A program made the position numbers and the translations under genes. Below the pieces are notes generated by a model that saw nothing but the letters and a program-made list of their open reading frames with translations, was not told where the DNA came from and did no database searches. Of a DNA stretch of 64,000 nucleotides, positions 35,375-43,851 are shown piece by piece. Location: NCBI GenBank assembly GCA_951812795.1, contig OX638325.1, positions 372,001-436,000 on the forward strand, read 5' to 3'. The first letter of the stretch is position 1, and the number at the start of each line of letters is the position of its first letter. Origin of the DNA: an uncultured Dehalococcoidia bacterium (lineage in GTDB: Bacteria > Chloroflexota > Dehalococcoidia > Lucifugimonadales > Lucifugimonadaceae).

Positions 35375-36262
35375 ATGGGCATCAACAAATGCATCGACCT
35401 CCTAAAGCAAGGCCAACCGTACTACCACACGCCAACGCCCGAACTATCCTACGACGCCGGACGTGAAATGGCCCAGACCTGGGCCGACATGGTCCTCATC
35501 GATTTCGAACACCATCACTTCGACATCGGGGGGCTTTACCAGTTCATGAGGGGCCTCAAAGACGGCGGCCCCACACCTAGCGGTCACCCGACGCCCACAG
35601 TTGTGACTTCCCTGCCTCATAGCGCCTACTCGCCCGAAGAGGTGCAGTACAACGCCTGGCAGATGCGACACGCGCTGACCACCGGTATTCATGGTCTGCT
35701 CCACACCCACGTACGCAACCCTGAAGCAACGAAATGGTTCGTCGCAGCATGCCGCTACCCGTTCCAGACCATAGGCAGCGACATTATTCCTGAGGGGATC
35801 CGCGGCGGGGGCGGACAGCGCCAACCTGCAGCCATCTGGGGCGTATCCCCCAACGAATACGTCCAGATCGCCGACCCATGGCCCTTGAATCCCAACGGCG
35901 AGCTCATGCTCGGACTCAAGATCGAAGACCGGCATTGCTTGCCGTTTGCCGAGCAGACCGCGGCGGTTCCGGGAATCGCCTTCGCTGAGTGGGGACCCGG
36001 AGATATGGGAATGTCGTTCGGCGACCCCGACGCTCACGATCCACCTTACCCCGACTTCATGGATAACGCCCTCAACATCGTCAAGAAGGCGTTGGAAAAC
36101 AACGGCATCGCCTTCTACGCCGCGTGGCAAGACGAAGAGATGACCAACGAGCAACAGGTCGACCAGCTCATCGATGGACTCGGCTGCAAGATGATCGGTG
36201 CCTTGACCAGAGACATCGCCGACTACGGCCGTGCCAAAACTGGCCGCACCATGCCCGTGTAA
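35375..36262 (+). CDS. HpcH/HpaI family aldolase/citrate lyase-like protein (tandem copy 3)
   Basis: A 295-residue paralogue, more diverged than copies 1 and 2: ADMVLIDFEHHHFDIGGLYQ, LKIEDRHCLPFAEQTAAVPG and AFAEWGPGDMGMSFGDPDAH. The sequence HPTPTVVTSLPHSAYSPEEV differs from its sisters (HLTPTVVTTLPHNAISVEEV), which may alter specificity. Start ATG 35375 with GAAGGA. Like copy 2, it is preceded by the GCGATAAAGTA element. After it lies a family C repeat. Confidence 0.9.
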   Translation: MGINKCIDLLKQGQPYYHTPTPELSYDAGREMAQTWADMVLIDFEHHHFDIGGLYQFMRGLKDGGPTPSGHPTPTVVTSLPHSAYSPEEVQYNAWQMRHALTTGIHGLLHTHVRNPEATKWFVAACRYPFQTIGSDIIPEGIRGGGGQRQPAAIWGVSPNEYVQIADPWPLNPNGELMLGLKIEDRHCLPFAEQTAAVPGIAFAEWGPGDMGMSFGDPDAHDPPYPDFMDNALNIVKKALENNGIAFYAAWQDEEMTNEQQVDQLIDGLGCKMIGALTRDIADYGRAKTGRTMPV

Positions 36263-36292
36263 CGTACCTCCCCATCGGATGCTGTACCTAAT

Positions 36293-36328
36293 CCTCCCCC
36301 TTGATGCCCAAGGGGGAATAAAGGGGCG
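36293..36328. repeat. Repeat C copy
   Basis: Reads cctcccccttgatgcccaag then ggggaataaagggg, a palindrome with arms cccccttg/caaggggg. The remaining bases to 36507 show no gene. Confidence 0.7.
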
Positions 36329-36507
36329 TGTCTCTCTGCACCCCGTTGCATGGTGCCTCTGGATGGACGTACCAACCACGGGCAGAAATGACAATGGATC
36401 CGCAATGCCCCCCTCGTCGTAATCAGAGAACCAATGGCGCGTAAATTCAGGGCAACCCATGTGGTTCCCCAAACTGAGCTCAAAACCGATAACCAAGGAC
36501 TGATAGC

Positions 36508-37113
36508 ATGTTGTGCCGACTGAAAAAAGTGCTCCTATCCATAACTGCAACCGCAACGGTCATCATCGCATTCCTGATCGTCGTCTCCGTTGTCGGACAA
36601 AGCTACCAATTCGGTGCGAATCCCTCGAGTTCCAACATCGACATCTACACGTTGCGCAGCAACAGCGGAGAGCCCATACAGTGCCATCGCGACAACAGCG
36701 GCTTCACCGTCTTAACCGACGACGACGGCGGGATTTTCTCGATTCAACCGGTCACCAGCGGAGCGGAGCTGAAAAGGTGCGTTGACGCATATCAATCCGG
36801 GCAACTCCCATTCGATCCACGCAACTATATCGGGAAATACGAAGCCGGGTACATCAGTTGGGAAGGAACCGATTTAACTAGCATCCACCACTGGGACCTC
36901 CCGGTTGAATGCAACCCGCACTACCAATTCAAAGAAAAAAGCCATCCTTGGTTGGTAGATGCCTTAGGCCTAGTTGACACCGTCGAAGTAACCTTCCAAT
37001 GGACCGGCACAGACACCGAATGGCAATCGTGTTCAGCCATGCGCGAAAAAGAAATCGCCGAGATCGACCTGTCCGAACTCGAAATCGCCCCGATAGATAG
37101 CAACGCAAATTAA
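36508..37113 (+). CDS. Membrane-anchored or secreted protein of unknown function
   Basis: A 201-residue protein I do not recognise. Residues about 8-30 are a hydrophobic segment (LLSITATATVIIAFLIVVSV), acting as signal anchor. The rest is soluble and extracytoplasmic, with five or more cysteines (QCHRDN, KRCVDAY, VECNPHY, WQSCSAM), and an aromatic-rich core (SIHHWDLPVECNPHY). ATG 36508 follows AAGGA. The next gene at 37171 has the same single-anchor layout and may be functionally paired. Not obviously related by sequence. Confidence 0.7.
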   Translation: MLCRLKKVLLSITATATVIIAFLIVVSVVGQSYQFGANPSSSNIDIYTLRSNSGEPIQCHRDNSGFTVLTDDDGGIFSIQPVTSGAELKRCVDAYQSGQLPFDPRNYIGKYEAGYISWEGTDLTSIHHWDLPVECNPHYQFKEKSHPWLVDALGLVDTVEVTFQWTGTDTEWQSCSAMREKEIAEIDLSELEIAPIDSNAN

Positions 37114-37170
37114 CGCGCTAGAAACCACACATCTCACCGCCTTCAATTCCGCCTAAAGGGTTGACCCAAC

Positions 37171-37728
37171 ATGAAAACGACCTCCAACACTCCCACTCGT
37201 CGCCGCTTCGCAGCAGTCATTGCAACGATGGTTGTCCTCGCCCTAATTGCCCTAACGCCCACGTACCTAGCTTCGCATCTGACTCAATATCCAACAGACA
37301 GCGACGCCTCAGTATCAGTGAGTACAACCTCTGAGGACGGATCCAAGCCTCTCGAAACCGTACTGGTAGCTGATTCAATGACCGAAAACGACATTGGAGA
37401 CGAATCCACCGTCACCACGGACGTTCGCGACGGACGCATATTCACAATCGTCGTTGACGACGACGCCACAGAAATTCTCGGCAAGTCGTCCGACTACATC
37501 ACCATCACAATCGGCGGTGAAACCGACTTCAGAGCAAAAAACGTAACCTGGATTGATTCAGATTGTCGTATCTACGTGGGCCCATACAACTCGGAGGACT
37601 TGGAGGATACCAGCGCGTATCAGAAATACACTGGCGCCGTACGGGTTGTTGACGAAGAGAACAGAACCAGCAATGACGATTGCACCCTCTACTGGGTTGA
37701 TGCTGCGGGCAGCGAAATCAACCCTTAG
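37171..37728 (+). CDS. Membrane-anchored or secreted protein of unknown function
   Basis: A 185-residue unrecognised protein. A basic N-terminus (TPTRRRFAAV) precedes a membrane segment (IATMVVLALIALTPTYLA), and the rest is an acidic, Ser/Thr/Asp-rich domain. Two cysteines near the C-terminus (DSDCRIYVG, NDDCTLYWVD) could form a disulfide. ATG 37171 has AAAGGG ten bases upstream. It follows the previous unknown by 57 bases and is probably co-transcribed. Confidence 0.68.
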   Translation: MKTTSNTPTRRRFAAVIATMVVLALIALTPTYLASHLTQYPTDSDASVSVSTTSEDGSKPLETVLVADSMTENDIGDESTVTTDVRDGRIFTIVVDDDATEILGKSSDYITITIGGETDFRAKNVTWIDSDCRIYVGPYNSEDLEDTSAYQKYTGAVRVVDEENRTSNDDCTLYWVDAAGSEINP

Positions 37729-37825
37729 AAGCATCATGCCGGGAGCGACTGACTGATATCGCCCCGCCAACCGTCTGACCCGTGATGTAGAAAAACGCGT
37801 CGGCAATAGTACACGGACTATCGAC

Positions 37826-38014
37826 ATGCCACTGAAAACCAGCATCTCAAAATGGGGTTCGGATCTCGCCGTACGGATACCCCAGCACATCGCCGATGAC
37901 TTAGAAATCAAAGAAGGCACATCGGTCGAATTTGCATTGGATGACAACGTACTCCGCATTCGTAAAACGAAGCATGACCGCGACGATAATGATCGCGTCG
38001 TAGCAAGACCCTGA
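37826..38014 (+). CDS. Orphan MazE/AbrB-fold antitoxin-like protein
   Basis: A 62-residue protein of the SpoVT/AbrB swapped-hairpin family, MazE subgroup: TSISKWGSDLAVRIPQHIAD is the DNA-binding beta-hairpin region, followed by LEIKEGTSVEFALDDNVLRI. MazE antitoxins are usually about 80 residues with a toxin-binding tail, so this one is short. No mazF- or PIN-type toxin gene is adjacent: the next gene is a binding-protein lipoprotein. It may be a solitary regulator or a relic of a toxin-antitoxin pair. Confidence 0.78.
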   Translation: MPLKTSISKWGSDLAVRIPQHIADDLEIKEGTSVEFALDDNVLRIRKTKHDRDDNDRVVARP

Positions 38015-38082
38015 TCTGCTCCCCGAAATCGAAACCGATGGACCGCGTGGCAACGAGTTTAAGTAAAACCCAGCCCCACTCC

Positions 38083-39222
38083 ATGAAAAACAACCTCGCA
38101 ACAGCAGTCACTCTCATCTTCCTCCTCACCGCCTGCTCCACCAACAGCGGCGCAAACCAAATCGCCGTCGAACGCGCCCAAGCCACCGCCGAGGCCGCGA
38201 TCATCGATCGCAACGATGCCATCGCCGAACGCGATGACGCAGTGGCACGCGCCGAGATCGTTGCGAAATCGGCAGACCGCCTCGCCGCCATCCAAGACCG
38301 CGGAGAGGTCACCTGCGCCACCGGGAACGACACCCCCGGCTTCCACTACCTCGACGCAGCAGGGGAGAGCTTAGGATTCGACGTCGACCTCTGCCGAGCC
38401 GTCGCCGCCGCTGTCCTCGGTGATGCCGACGCAATCGATTACCGATTCACCGACCTTGCCGAACGCGGTCCCGCCCTCCAATCCGGCGAGATCGACCTAA
38501 TGAACCTCACGACCACGTGGACATCCAACCGCGACGTCAATTGGGGAAACTTCGCACCAGTCATGTTCTACGACGGTCAAGGTTTCATGACGCGCAAAGA
38601 CTCCGGTGTCACATCAGCCCTCGATCTCGGAGGTGCTGCGATATGCGTAACTTCCGGCACCACCACCGAACTTAACCTCGCCGACTACTTCCGCCAAAAC
38701 AACCTCGATTTCACCCCAACCGTCTTCGAGCAGACCGACGTCGCCGTTGATGCATATCAAGCCGGGCAGTGCGATGCCTTCACAACCGACCGCTCCGGCC
38801 TCGCATCGCTCCTGACTGAATTTCCCAATCCCGAAGAACACCTAATCCTCCCCGAAATCGTCTCCGAAGAACCACTGACCCCGGTAATCCCCCACGGTGA
38901 CGAAGCATGGTTCGATGTCGTAAAGATCGTCATGGCCGGCCTCATCTACGCAGAGGCATACGGCATCGACAGCACCAACGTCGACGAAATGGCCGCAGGA
39001 GACAACGTCAAAGCCAAACGGCTACTCGGCTCCGAAGGCGACTTCGGGCAAGAAGCGCTTGGTCTCCGAAAGACCTTCATGCAAGACGTCATCAAACAAG
39101 TGGGAAACTATGGGGCAATTTACGAACGAAACCTCGGCGCTCAAGGCATCGGTCTCCCACGCAATGGACGCAACGATCTCTGGATCAACGGCGGCCAAAT
39201 CTACGCCGCTCCGTTACGCTGA
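38083..39222 (+). CDS. Amino acid ABC transporter substrate-binding lipoprotein with coiled-coil stalk (copy 1)
   Basis: Solute-binding protein of 379 residues for polar amino acids (AapJ-like). The lipobox LLTAC places the lipidated cysteine at residue 18. An Ala/Glu/Asp-rich helical stalk follows (VERAQATAEAAIIDRNDAIA to about residue 60), then the type II binding domain beginning LAAIQDRGEVTCATGND. Segments GFDVDLCRAVAAAVLGD, AICVTSGTTTELNLAD and QEALGLRKTFMQDVIKQVGN are diagnostic. The frame opens at 38038, but ATG 38083 directly precedes the signal peptide. It is followed by a paralogue and the transporter genes. Confidence 0.88.
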   Translation: MKNNLATAVTLIFLLTACSTNSGANQIAVERAQATAEAAIIDRNDAIAERDDAVARAEIVAKSADRLAAIQDRGEVTCATGNDTPGFHYLDAAGESLGFDVDLCRAVAAAVLGDADAIDYRFTDLAERGPALQSGEIDLMNLTTTWTSNRDVNWGNFAPVMFYDGQGFMTRKDSGVTSALDLGGAAICVTSGTTTELNLADYFRQNNLDFTPTVFEQTDVAVDAYQAGQCDAFTTDRSGLASLLTEFPNPEEHLILPEIVSEEPLTPVIPHGDEAWFDVVKIVMAGLIYAEAYGIDSTNVDEMAAGDNVKAKRLLGSEGDFGQEALGLRKTFMQDVIKQVGNYGAIYERNLGAQGIGLPRNGRNDLWINGGQIYAAPLR

Positions 39223-39419
39223 CATCGAGATTGGGTTAGGAACGCGACGATTCGATTGCCTGCGCGAAGCGACAACGCTGAATTCACATCACAACCGGGC
39301 AAAAAATCCAACAAGATCCGAACAATGCCGTAAACTGGAGAAAATGTCTCGTTTCGAGATTCTTGGACGTAGTCCAAACACTGAAAAGATCGTCATCCTC
39401 GGAGGAAACTACAAACAAC

Positions 39420-40649
39420 ATGAATAAAAAACTGCTGATCGGAATACTCGCGACTGTATCGGTTTTCGCTGTCGCGTTTAGCGCTTGCACGAGCGACGAT
39501 GGTCCAACTGACGCGGACCTCCAGAACGCGCAAGCCACCACATCTGCCGCACAATCTGCACTCAGCGCGGCCAATGCCCGAGCAGACGCCGCCGAAGCTT
39601 CTGCCGACGAAGCCATGAAAATGGCCGACGAAGCCAAGATGATGGCCGACGAAGCCATGATGGAGGAAACTGGAGGCCGCCTAGCTCAAGTCCAAGAGCG
39701 CGGTACCCTCATCTGCGCGAGTAGAAACGACGTGCCCGGATACGGCGCCCTCGACGGCTCCGGCCGAAACGTCGGTTTCGACATCGACCTCTGCCGTGCC
39801 GTCGCTACCGCCGTCCTCGGCGACCCCGAAGCGATCGAGATCCAGTACATAACCGCTGCTGAGCGTGGACCGACCATCCAGTCCGGTGAAGTCGACCTCC
39901 TCGTCCGCACCGTCACCTGGACCACCAGCCGAGACGCCCAGTGGGGCAACTACGCCCAGACCATGTTCTACGACGGACAAGGCTTCATGGTCCCCGCAGA
40001 CCTCGGTGTTACCTCCGCATACGAACTCAGCGGCGCCGCCGTCTGCGTAACCAGCGGTACCACCACCGAACTCAACATGGCCGACTTCTTCCGACAGAAC
40101 GCCATGGAGTACAACCCGCAGGTCTTTGAAGATACCGACATCGTCCTCTCGTCATACGAGTCCGGCGCCTGCGACGTCTTCACCAACGACCGATCACAGC
40201 TAGCCGCACTGCGGACTTCCTTGCAGAACCCCGCCGACCACGTGATCCTCCCGGAGACAATCTCCGAAGAGCCGCTCGGCCCAGTCGTCCCGCACGGTGA
40301 CGACCAGTGGTTCGACATCGTAAAGACCGTCATGTCCGGCCTGATCTACGCCGAAGGCTACGGAATCAATAGCGGAAACGTCAGCGCCAAAGCCAGTGGC
40401 GACGACGTCAAAGCCAAGCGACTCCTCGGTACCGAAGGCACCATCGGCCAAGAGTCCCTCGGACTCTCCGAGACCTTCATGCAAGACGTGATCAACGCCG
40501 TCGGCAACTACGGCGAAATCTACGACCGCAACCTCGGTCCCGACGGCATCGACCTTCCACGAGAAGGCGGCCGAAACGCCCTATGGTCAGACGCCCCCTG
40601 CAGCGACTGCCCCAAAGGCGGCCAAATCTACGCAGCACCCCTGCGCTAG
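39420..40649 (+). CDS. Amino acid ABC transporter substrate-binding lipoprotein with coiled-coil stalk (copy 2)
   Basis: A 409-residue paralogue. Lipobox FSAC with Cys23, then a 60-residue alanine-rich heptad stalk including ADEAMKMADEAKMMADEAMM, then the type II binding domain LAQVQERGTLICASRNDVPG. Same ligand-domain signatures as copy 1 (VGFDIDLCRAVATAVLGD, AVCVTSGTTTELNMAD). ATG 39420 has GGAGGA 13 bases upstream, somewhat far. A strong terminator follows. Two binding proteins with one permease-ATPase set suggest ligand switching, which is inference. Confidence 0.9.
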   Translation: MNKKLLIGILATVSVFAVAFSACTSDDGPTDADLQNAQATTSAAQSALSAANARADAAEASADEAMKMADEAKMMADEAMMEETGGRLAQVQERGTLICASRNDVPGYGALDGSGRNVGFDIDLCRAVATAVLGDPEAIEIQYITAAERGPTIQSGEVDLLVRTVTWTTSRDAQWGNYAQTMFYDGQGFMVPADLGVTSAYELSGAAVCVTSGTTTELNMADFFRQNAMEYNPQVFEDTDIVLSSYESGACDVFTNDRSQLAALRTSLQNPADHVILPETISEEPLGPVVPHGDDQWFDIVKTVMSGLIYAEGYGINSGNVSAKASGDDVKAKRLLGTEGTIGQESLGLSETFMQDVINAVGNYGEIYDRNLGPDGIDLPREGGRNALWSDAPCSDCPKGGQIYAAPLR

Positions 40650-40671
40650 TAACCGGTCGAAAGATCAACCC

Positions 40672-40705
40672 AAAAAGGGGGGATGCGGTTGCATCCCCCC
40701 TTTTT
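40672..40705. terminator. Rho-independent terminator
   Basis: Perfect inverted repeat of 15 bases (aaaaaggggggatgc / gcatccccccttttt) around a ggtt loop, ending in a T-run. It follows the second binding-protein gene. Because the stem is flanked by A- and T-runs it could act in both directions. It would let the binding protein be made in excess over the membrane components, as is usual. Confidence 0.9.
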
Positions 40706-40767
40706 CTTGCCGTTAAACTACACCAAAGCCGTCATTCTTATCACAACGCGTTAACGAGAACCCAATA

Positions 40768-41946
40768 GTGCAGAGCATCCTTTACCCCGGCGGGATCCCC
40801 CTGTGGCGCAACGTCGTCTTCATTCAGTGGGTCGTCCAGATCATCTCCGCTATCGTCGTCATCGCTATCGTCTCCGGATTCATCTTCAACGTCGCAACCG
40901 AAATCCAAGACCGCGAGATTCCCTTTGGATTCAACTTCCTCGACGACGCCGCTCAGATCCCGATCGGCGAATCCGTAATCCAGTACGACCCATCACAGTC
41001 ATACCTATACGGCTTCTCCGTCGCCGCTCTTAACACCATCAAAGCATCCGTTCTCGGTGTCATCATCGCCACGTCCCTCGGCATCGTCATCGGCGTCTCA
41101 CGTCTTTCAAGAAACTGGCTGCTCAGCCGTCTCGCCCTCGTCTACATCGAGACCTTCCGCAACATCCCTCTCCTGATCCAGCTTCTATTCTGGTTCCTCA
41201 TCATCCTCGAACTCCCTAACGTGCGGGAAGGATACATACTCTTCGACGCCTTCTACCTCAACAACAGCGGCTTCTATATGCCATGGACCACGCCACTTAG
41301 CGGTTTCTGGCCTTGGGCAATTTTGTCACTCATCGGTCTAGGCGGCGGAATCCTCGCCTTCAACTTCCTCGCGAAACGAGAGATCGTCACCGGAAAACCC
41401 AGCTACCCCATCATCGTCGGCTTCGCCATCTTCATCGTCGTCACCATCATCGGACTCTTCATCTTCACTCCGCTCGAACTCGTTGTCCCCGAACGACAAG
41501 AAGGCCCCTTCGGTCGCTTGCAGGGCGGAGCGCGATGGTCCGGCAGCTTCTTCGCACTACTCATCGGACTCGTCGTCTACACCTCCGCATTCATCGCCGA
41601 AATCGTCCGCGCCGGTATCCAAGCCGTAAACCGAGGCCAGACCGAAGCCGCACGCGCGCTTGGACTACACACCAACGCGTCGCTGCGATGGGTGATCTTC
41701 CCGCAAGCCCTCCGAGTCATCATCCCGCCGCTAATCAGCCAATACCTAAACCTCACCAAAAACTCATCGCTCGCCGCCGCAATCGGATACCCCGACCTCG
41801 TCAGCGTCTCTACCACGATGACGCAGATCGCACCCGCAATCTCCCTCATCGGCATGGTCATGGCCACATACCTCGCCATGAGCCTCTTTTACTCCCTTGT
41901 AGGAAATATCTACAACCGCGTAACCAGATACGCCGGCGTCGGATAG
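40768..41946 (+). CDS. Amino acid ABC transporter permease (AapQ-like)
   Basis: Inner-membrane permease of 392 residues in the HisMQ family. Several hydrophobic spans include WVVQIISAIVVIAIVSGFIF at the N-terminus. The EAA motif for ATPase contact is QTEAARALGLHTNASLRWVI near residue 300. Segments KASVLGVIIATSLGIVIGVS and ETFRNIPLLIQLLFW are typical. Start GTG 40768. It precedes its partner permease by ten bases. The terminator upstream means it is either read-through or separately initiated. Confidence 0.92.
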   Translation: MQSILYPGGIPLWRNVVFIQWVVQIISAIVVIAIVSGFIFNVATEIQDREIPFGFNFLDDAAQIPIGESVIQYDPSQSYLYGFSVAALNTIKASVLGVIIATSLGIVIGVSRLSRNWLLSRLALVYIETFRNIPLLIQLLFWFLIILELPNVREGYILFDAFYLNNSGFYMPWTTPLSGFWPWAILSLIGLGGGILAFNFLAKREIVTGKPSYPIIVGFAIFIVVTIIGLFIFTPLELVVPERQEGPFGRLQGGARWSGSFFALLIGLVVYTSAFIAEIVRAGIQAVNRGQTEAARALGLHTNASLRWVIFPQALRVIIPPLISQYLNLTKNSSLAAAIGYPDLVSVSTTMTQIAPAISLIGMVMATYLAMSLFYSLVGNIYNRVTRYAGVG

Positions 41947-41956
41947 CTACCGATTC

Positions 41957-43594
41957 ATGAACCAGCAATCCACAAGACCAAATCCCGCACCTCCAATGAT
42001 GACCATTGGCGTGCCCGGATGGATCCGCGCCAACCTCTTCGCCTCGCCAACCGACGGCATTATCACCATCGTCCTCGGTTTAATCATCGCAATCGCCATC
42101 TACCAATCCATTAACTGGGTCTTCTTCACCGCATCATGGGAAGCCGTAACCTCCCGCGTTCCCCTCTACGTCATCGGACGCTACCCCCAAGAGTTCTACT
42201 GGCGACCCGAAACCGCGCTGCTCCTAATCTCCGTCCTCCTCGGATTTGCCTGGCGGCTCTGGGGCGGAATGGCCCGCGGATTCGCCATCGCACTCATCAT
42301 CATCACTCTCCTCGCCGGAACCCTCCCATACCTCGGCGTCGACCTCGGTGCACCCAAACACGACTCCACAATCTCACCAGACCAAGCGTCGATGTCCCTC
42401 CGAGAAAAACAACGCGACATCGCCGACGCCGATCCCGCCAACGCCATCGACCAGAATGACATCACCGATCTCACCGGAACCGCCTATCTCGCCGGCACCC
42501 TCGACGAAGAAGACCGCACAGACTACTACACATTCACCCTCGAAGAGACCAAAAAATTCGTCGTCGGCCTCCGGCAACTCCAAGGCACCACTAAGTTCAC
42601 TATCGAAGACCAATCCAACCGCCCAATGGAAATCGTCACGGGCATCAGTGGCGACGGCGCTTTCGTCGAAGAAATCCTCGAACCTGGCACCTACTTTGTT
42701 CGGGTCGACGCCGAGCACATCACCAATGACTCATACGTCCTCTCATACAGCGTCACCGACCCGCCCGACCTCCTCGTCAACATCCTCTTCATCATCAACT
42801 TCCTCGCCGTCGCCATCGGCTACGGACTCGCCACCATCCGCTCGATCGGGACCTTCCGAAATTTCCTCATCGCCGCCATCGTATTCTTCATCTTCTCCGC
42901 CGTACTCGTAATCGGAACCAGCTTCATCCCCGGACTCGACCCCGTTCCAACCCAAGACCTCGGCGGACTAACCCTCAACCTTCTCCTCGCCGCCGTCGGC
43001 ATCGTCTGCTCCATACCCATCGGCATCGCACTAGCCCTCGGACGCCGCAGCCAGCTCCCATTCCTCAAATACTTCTGCGTCGGCTTCATCGAAATCATCC
43101 GAGGTGTACCCCTAATCACCCTCCTATTCATGTCCCGACACCTCCTGCCGCTCACATTCCCTGAAAACGTATCGATCGACGAGCTATACCTCGCCATGAT
43201 CACCATCACTCTCTTCAGCTCCGCCTACATGGCCGAAAACGTCCGCGGCGGCATGGCCGCAGTCGCCACTGGACAGACCGAAGCCGCAAGAGCACTCGGA
43301 CTCCGCGGATGGCAGACCACCGTCATGATCACCCTCCCGCAGGGACTCCGCAACATCATCCCAGCGATAGTAGGGCAGGCCATATCCCTATTCAAAGACA
43401 CCTCCCTAGTCTTCATCATCGGCATGCTCGACCTCGTCGAAATGGGCCGAGTGACCATCCAAGGAAACCTCGAATTCGTCGACGACGGACACGAAGTCTA
43501 CATCTTCATCGCCGCCGTATTCTGGATTTTCACGTTCTCAATGTCATACGTATCCCGCCGAATAGAAAGAGCCCTAGGAGTAGGCCAACGCTAA
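41957..43594 (+). CDS. Amino acid ABC transporter permease with inserted PPC-like domain (AapM-like)
   Basis: A 545-residue permease, about 150 longer than usual AapM proteins. Membrane spans lie near residues 34-57, 86-125, 273-335 and 340-535. The core has LLLAAVGIVCSIPIGIALAL, EIIRGVPLITLLFM and the EAA loop GQTEAARALGLRGWQTTVM. The extra part, residues about 175-268, reads AGTLDEEDRTDYYTFTLEE, then FVVGLRQLQGTTKFTIED and ILEPGTYFVRVDAEH, the pattern of a bacterial pre-peptidase C-terminal (PPC) beta-sandwich. It lies between two hydrophobic spans and is probably extracytoplasmic. An accessory ligand-binding role is speculative. Confidence 0.88.
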   Translation: MNQQSTRPNPAPPMMTIGVPGWIRANLFASPTDGIITIVLGLIIAIAIYQSINWVFFTASWEAVTSRVPLYVIGRYPQEFYWRPETALLLISVLLGFAWRLWGGMARGFAIALIIITLLAGTLPYLGVDLGAPKHDSTISPDQASMSLREKQRDIADADPANAIDQNDITDLTGTAYLAGTLDEEDRTDYYTFTLEETKKFVVGLRQLQGTTKFTIEDQSNRPMEIVTGISGDGAFVEEILEPGTYFVRVDAEHITNDSYVLSYSVTDPPDLLVNILFIINFLAVAIGYGLATIRSIGTFRNFLIAAIVFFIFSAVLVIGTSFIPGLDPVPTQDLGGLTLNLLLAAVGIVCSIPIGIALALGRRSQLPFLKYFCVGFIEIIRGVPLITLLFMSRHLLPLTFPENVSIDELYLAMITITLFSSAYMAENVRGGMAAVATGQTEAARALGLRGWQTTVMITLPQGLRNIIPAIVGQAISLFKDTSLVFIIGMLDLVEMGRVTIQGNLEFVDDGHEVYIFIAAVFWIFTFSMSYVSRRIERALGVGQR

Positions 43595-43602
43595 AACCCA
43601 CC

Positions 43603-43846
43603 GTAGGGGCGACCCTTGTGGTCGCCCAACAACGTGGTAGCCCAAAAACAATCGCCAAACTAAAACCACCACCCCAAACAACCAACAACCGTCCCCTCTC
43701 CCGCTCCGCGGGAGAGGGCTAGGGTGAGGGCACCCAGGGCGGCCAAAGGGCAGGGAAACCCCAATCAACCAATGACAAAATCCCATGAAAACCACTCGAT
43801 TGCCCCCGTTTACGGGGGAAATGCCCTAAGGGCAAAGGGGGAACGT
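43603..43846. repeat. Repeat island: D, E and B elements in series
   Basis: Between the permease and ATPase genes lie family D (gtaggggcgacccttgtgg from 43602), family E (cccctctcccgctccgcggg from 43696, ending gagggctagggtgaggg) and family B (tgcccccgtttacgggggaa from 43801, ending atgccctaagggcaaaggggg). The last B element provides the purine stretch aaaggggg ten bases before the ATPase ATG. Confidence 0.8.
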
Positions 43847-43851
43847 AAACC

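Noticed and set aside
35444..36556. A 370-codon open frame antisense to HpcH/HpaI copy 3.
   Set aside because: It mirrors a well supported gene, shows no family motif and no ribosome site. Long antisense frames are expected from the codon bias here.
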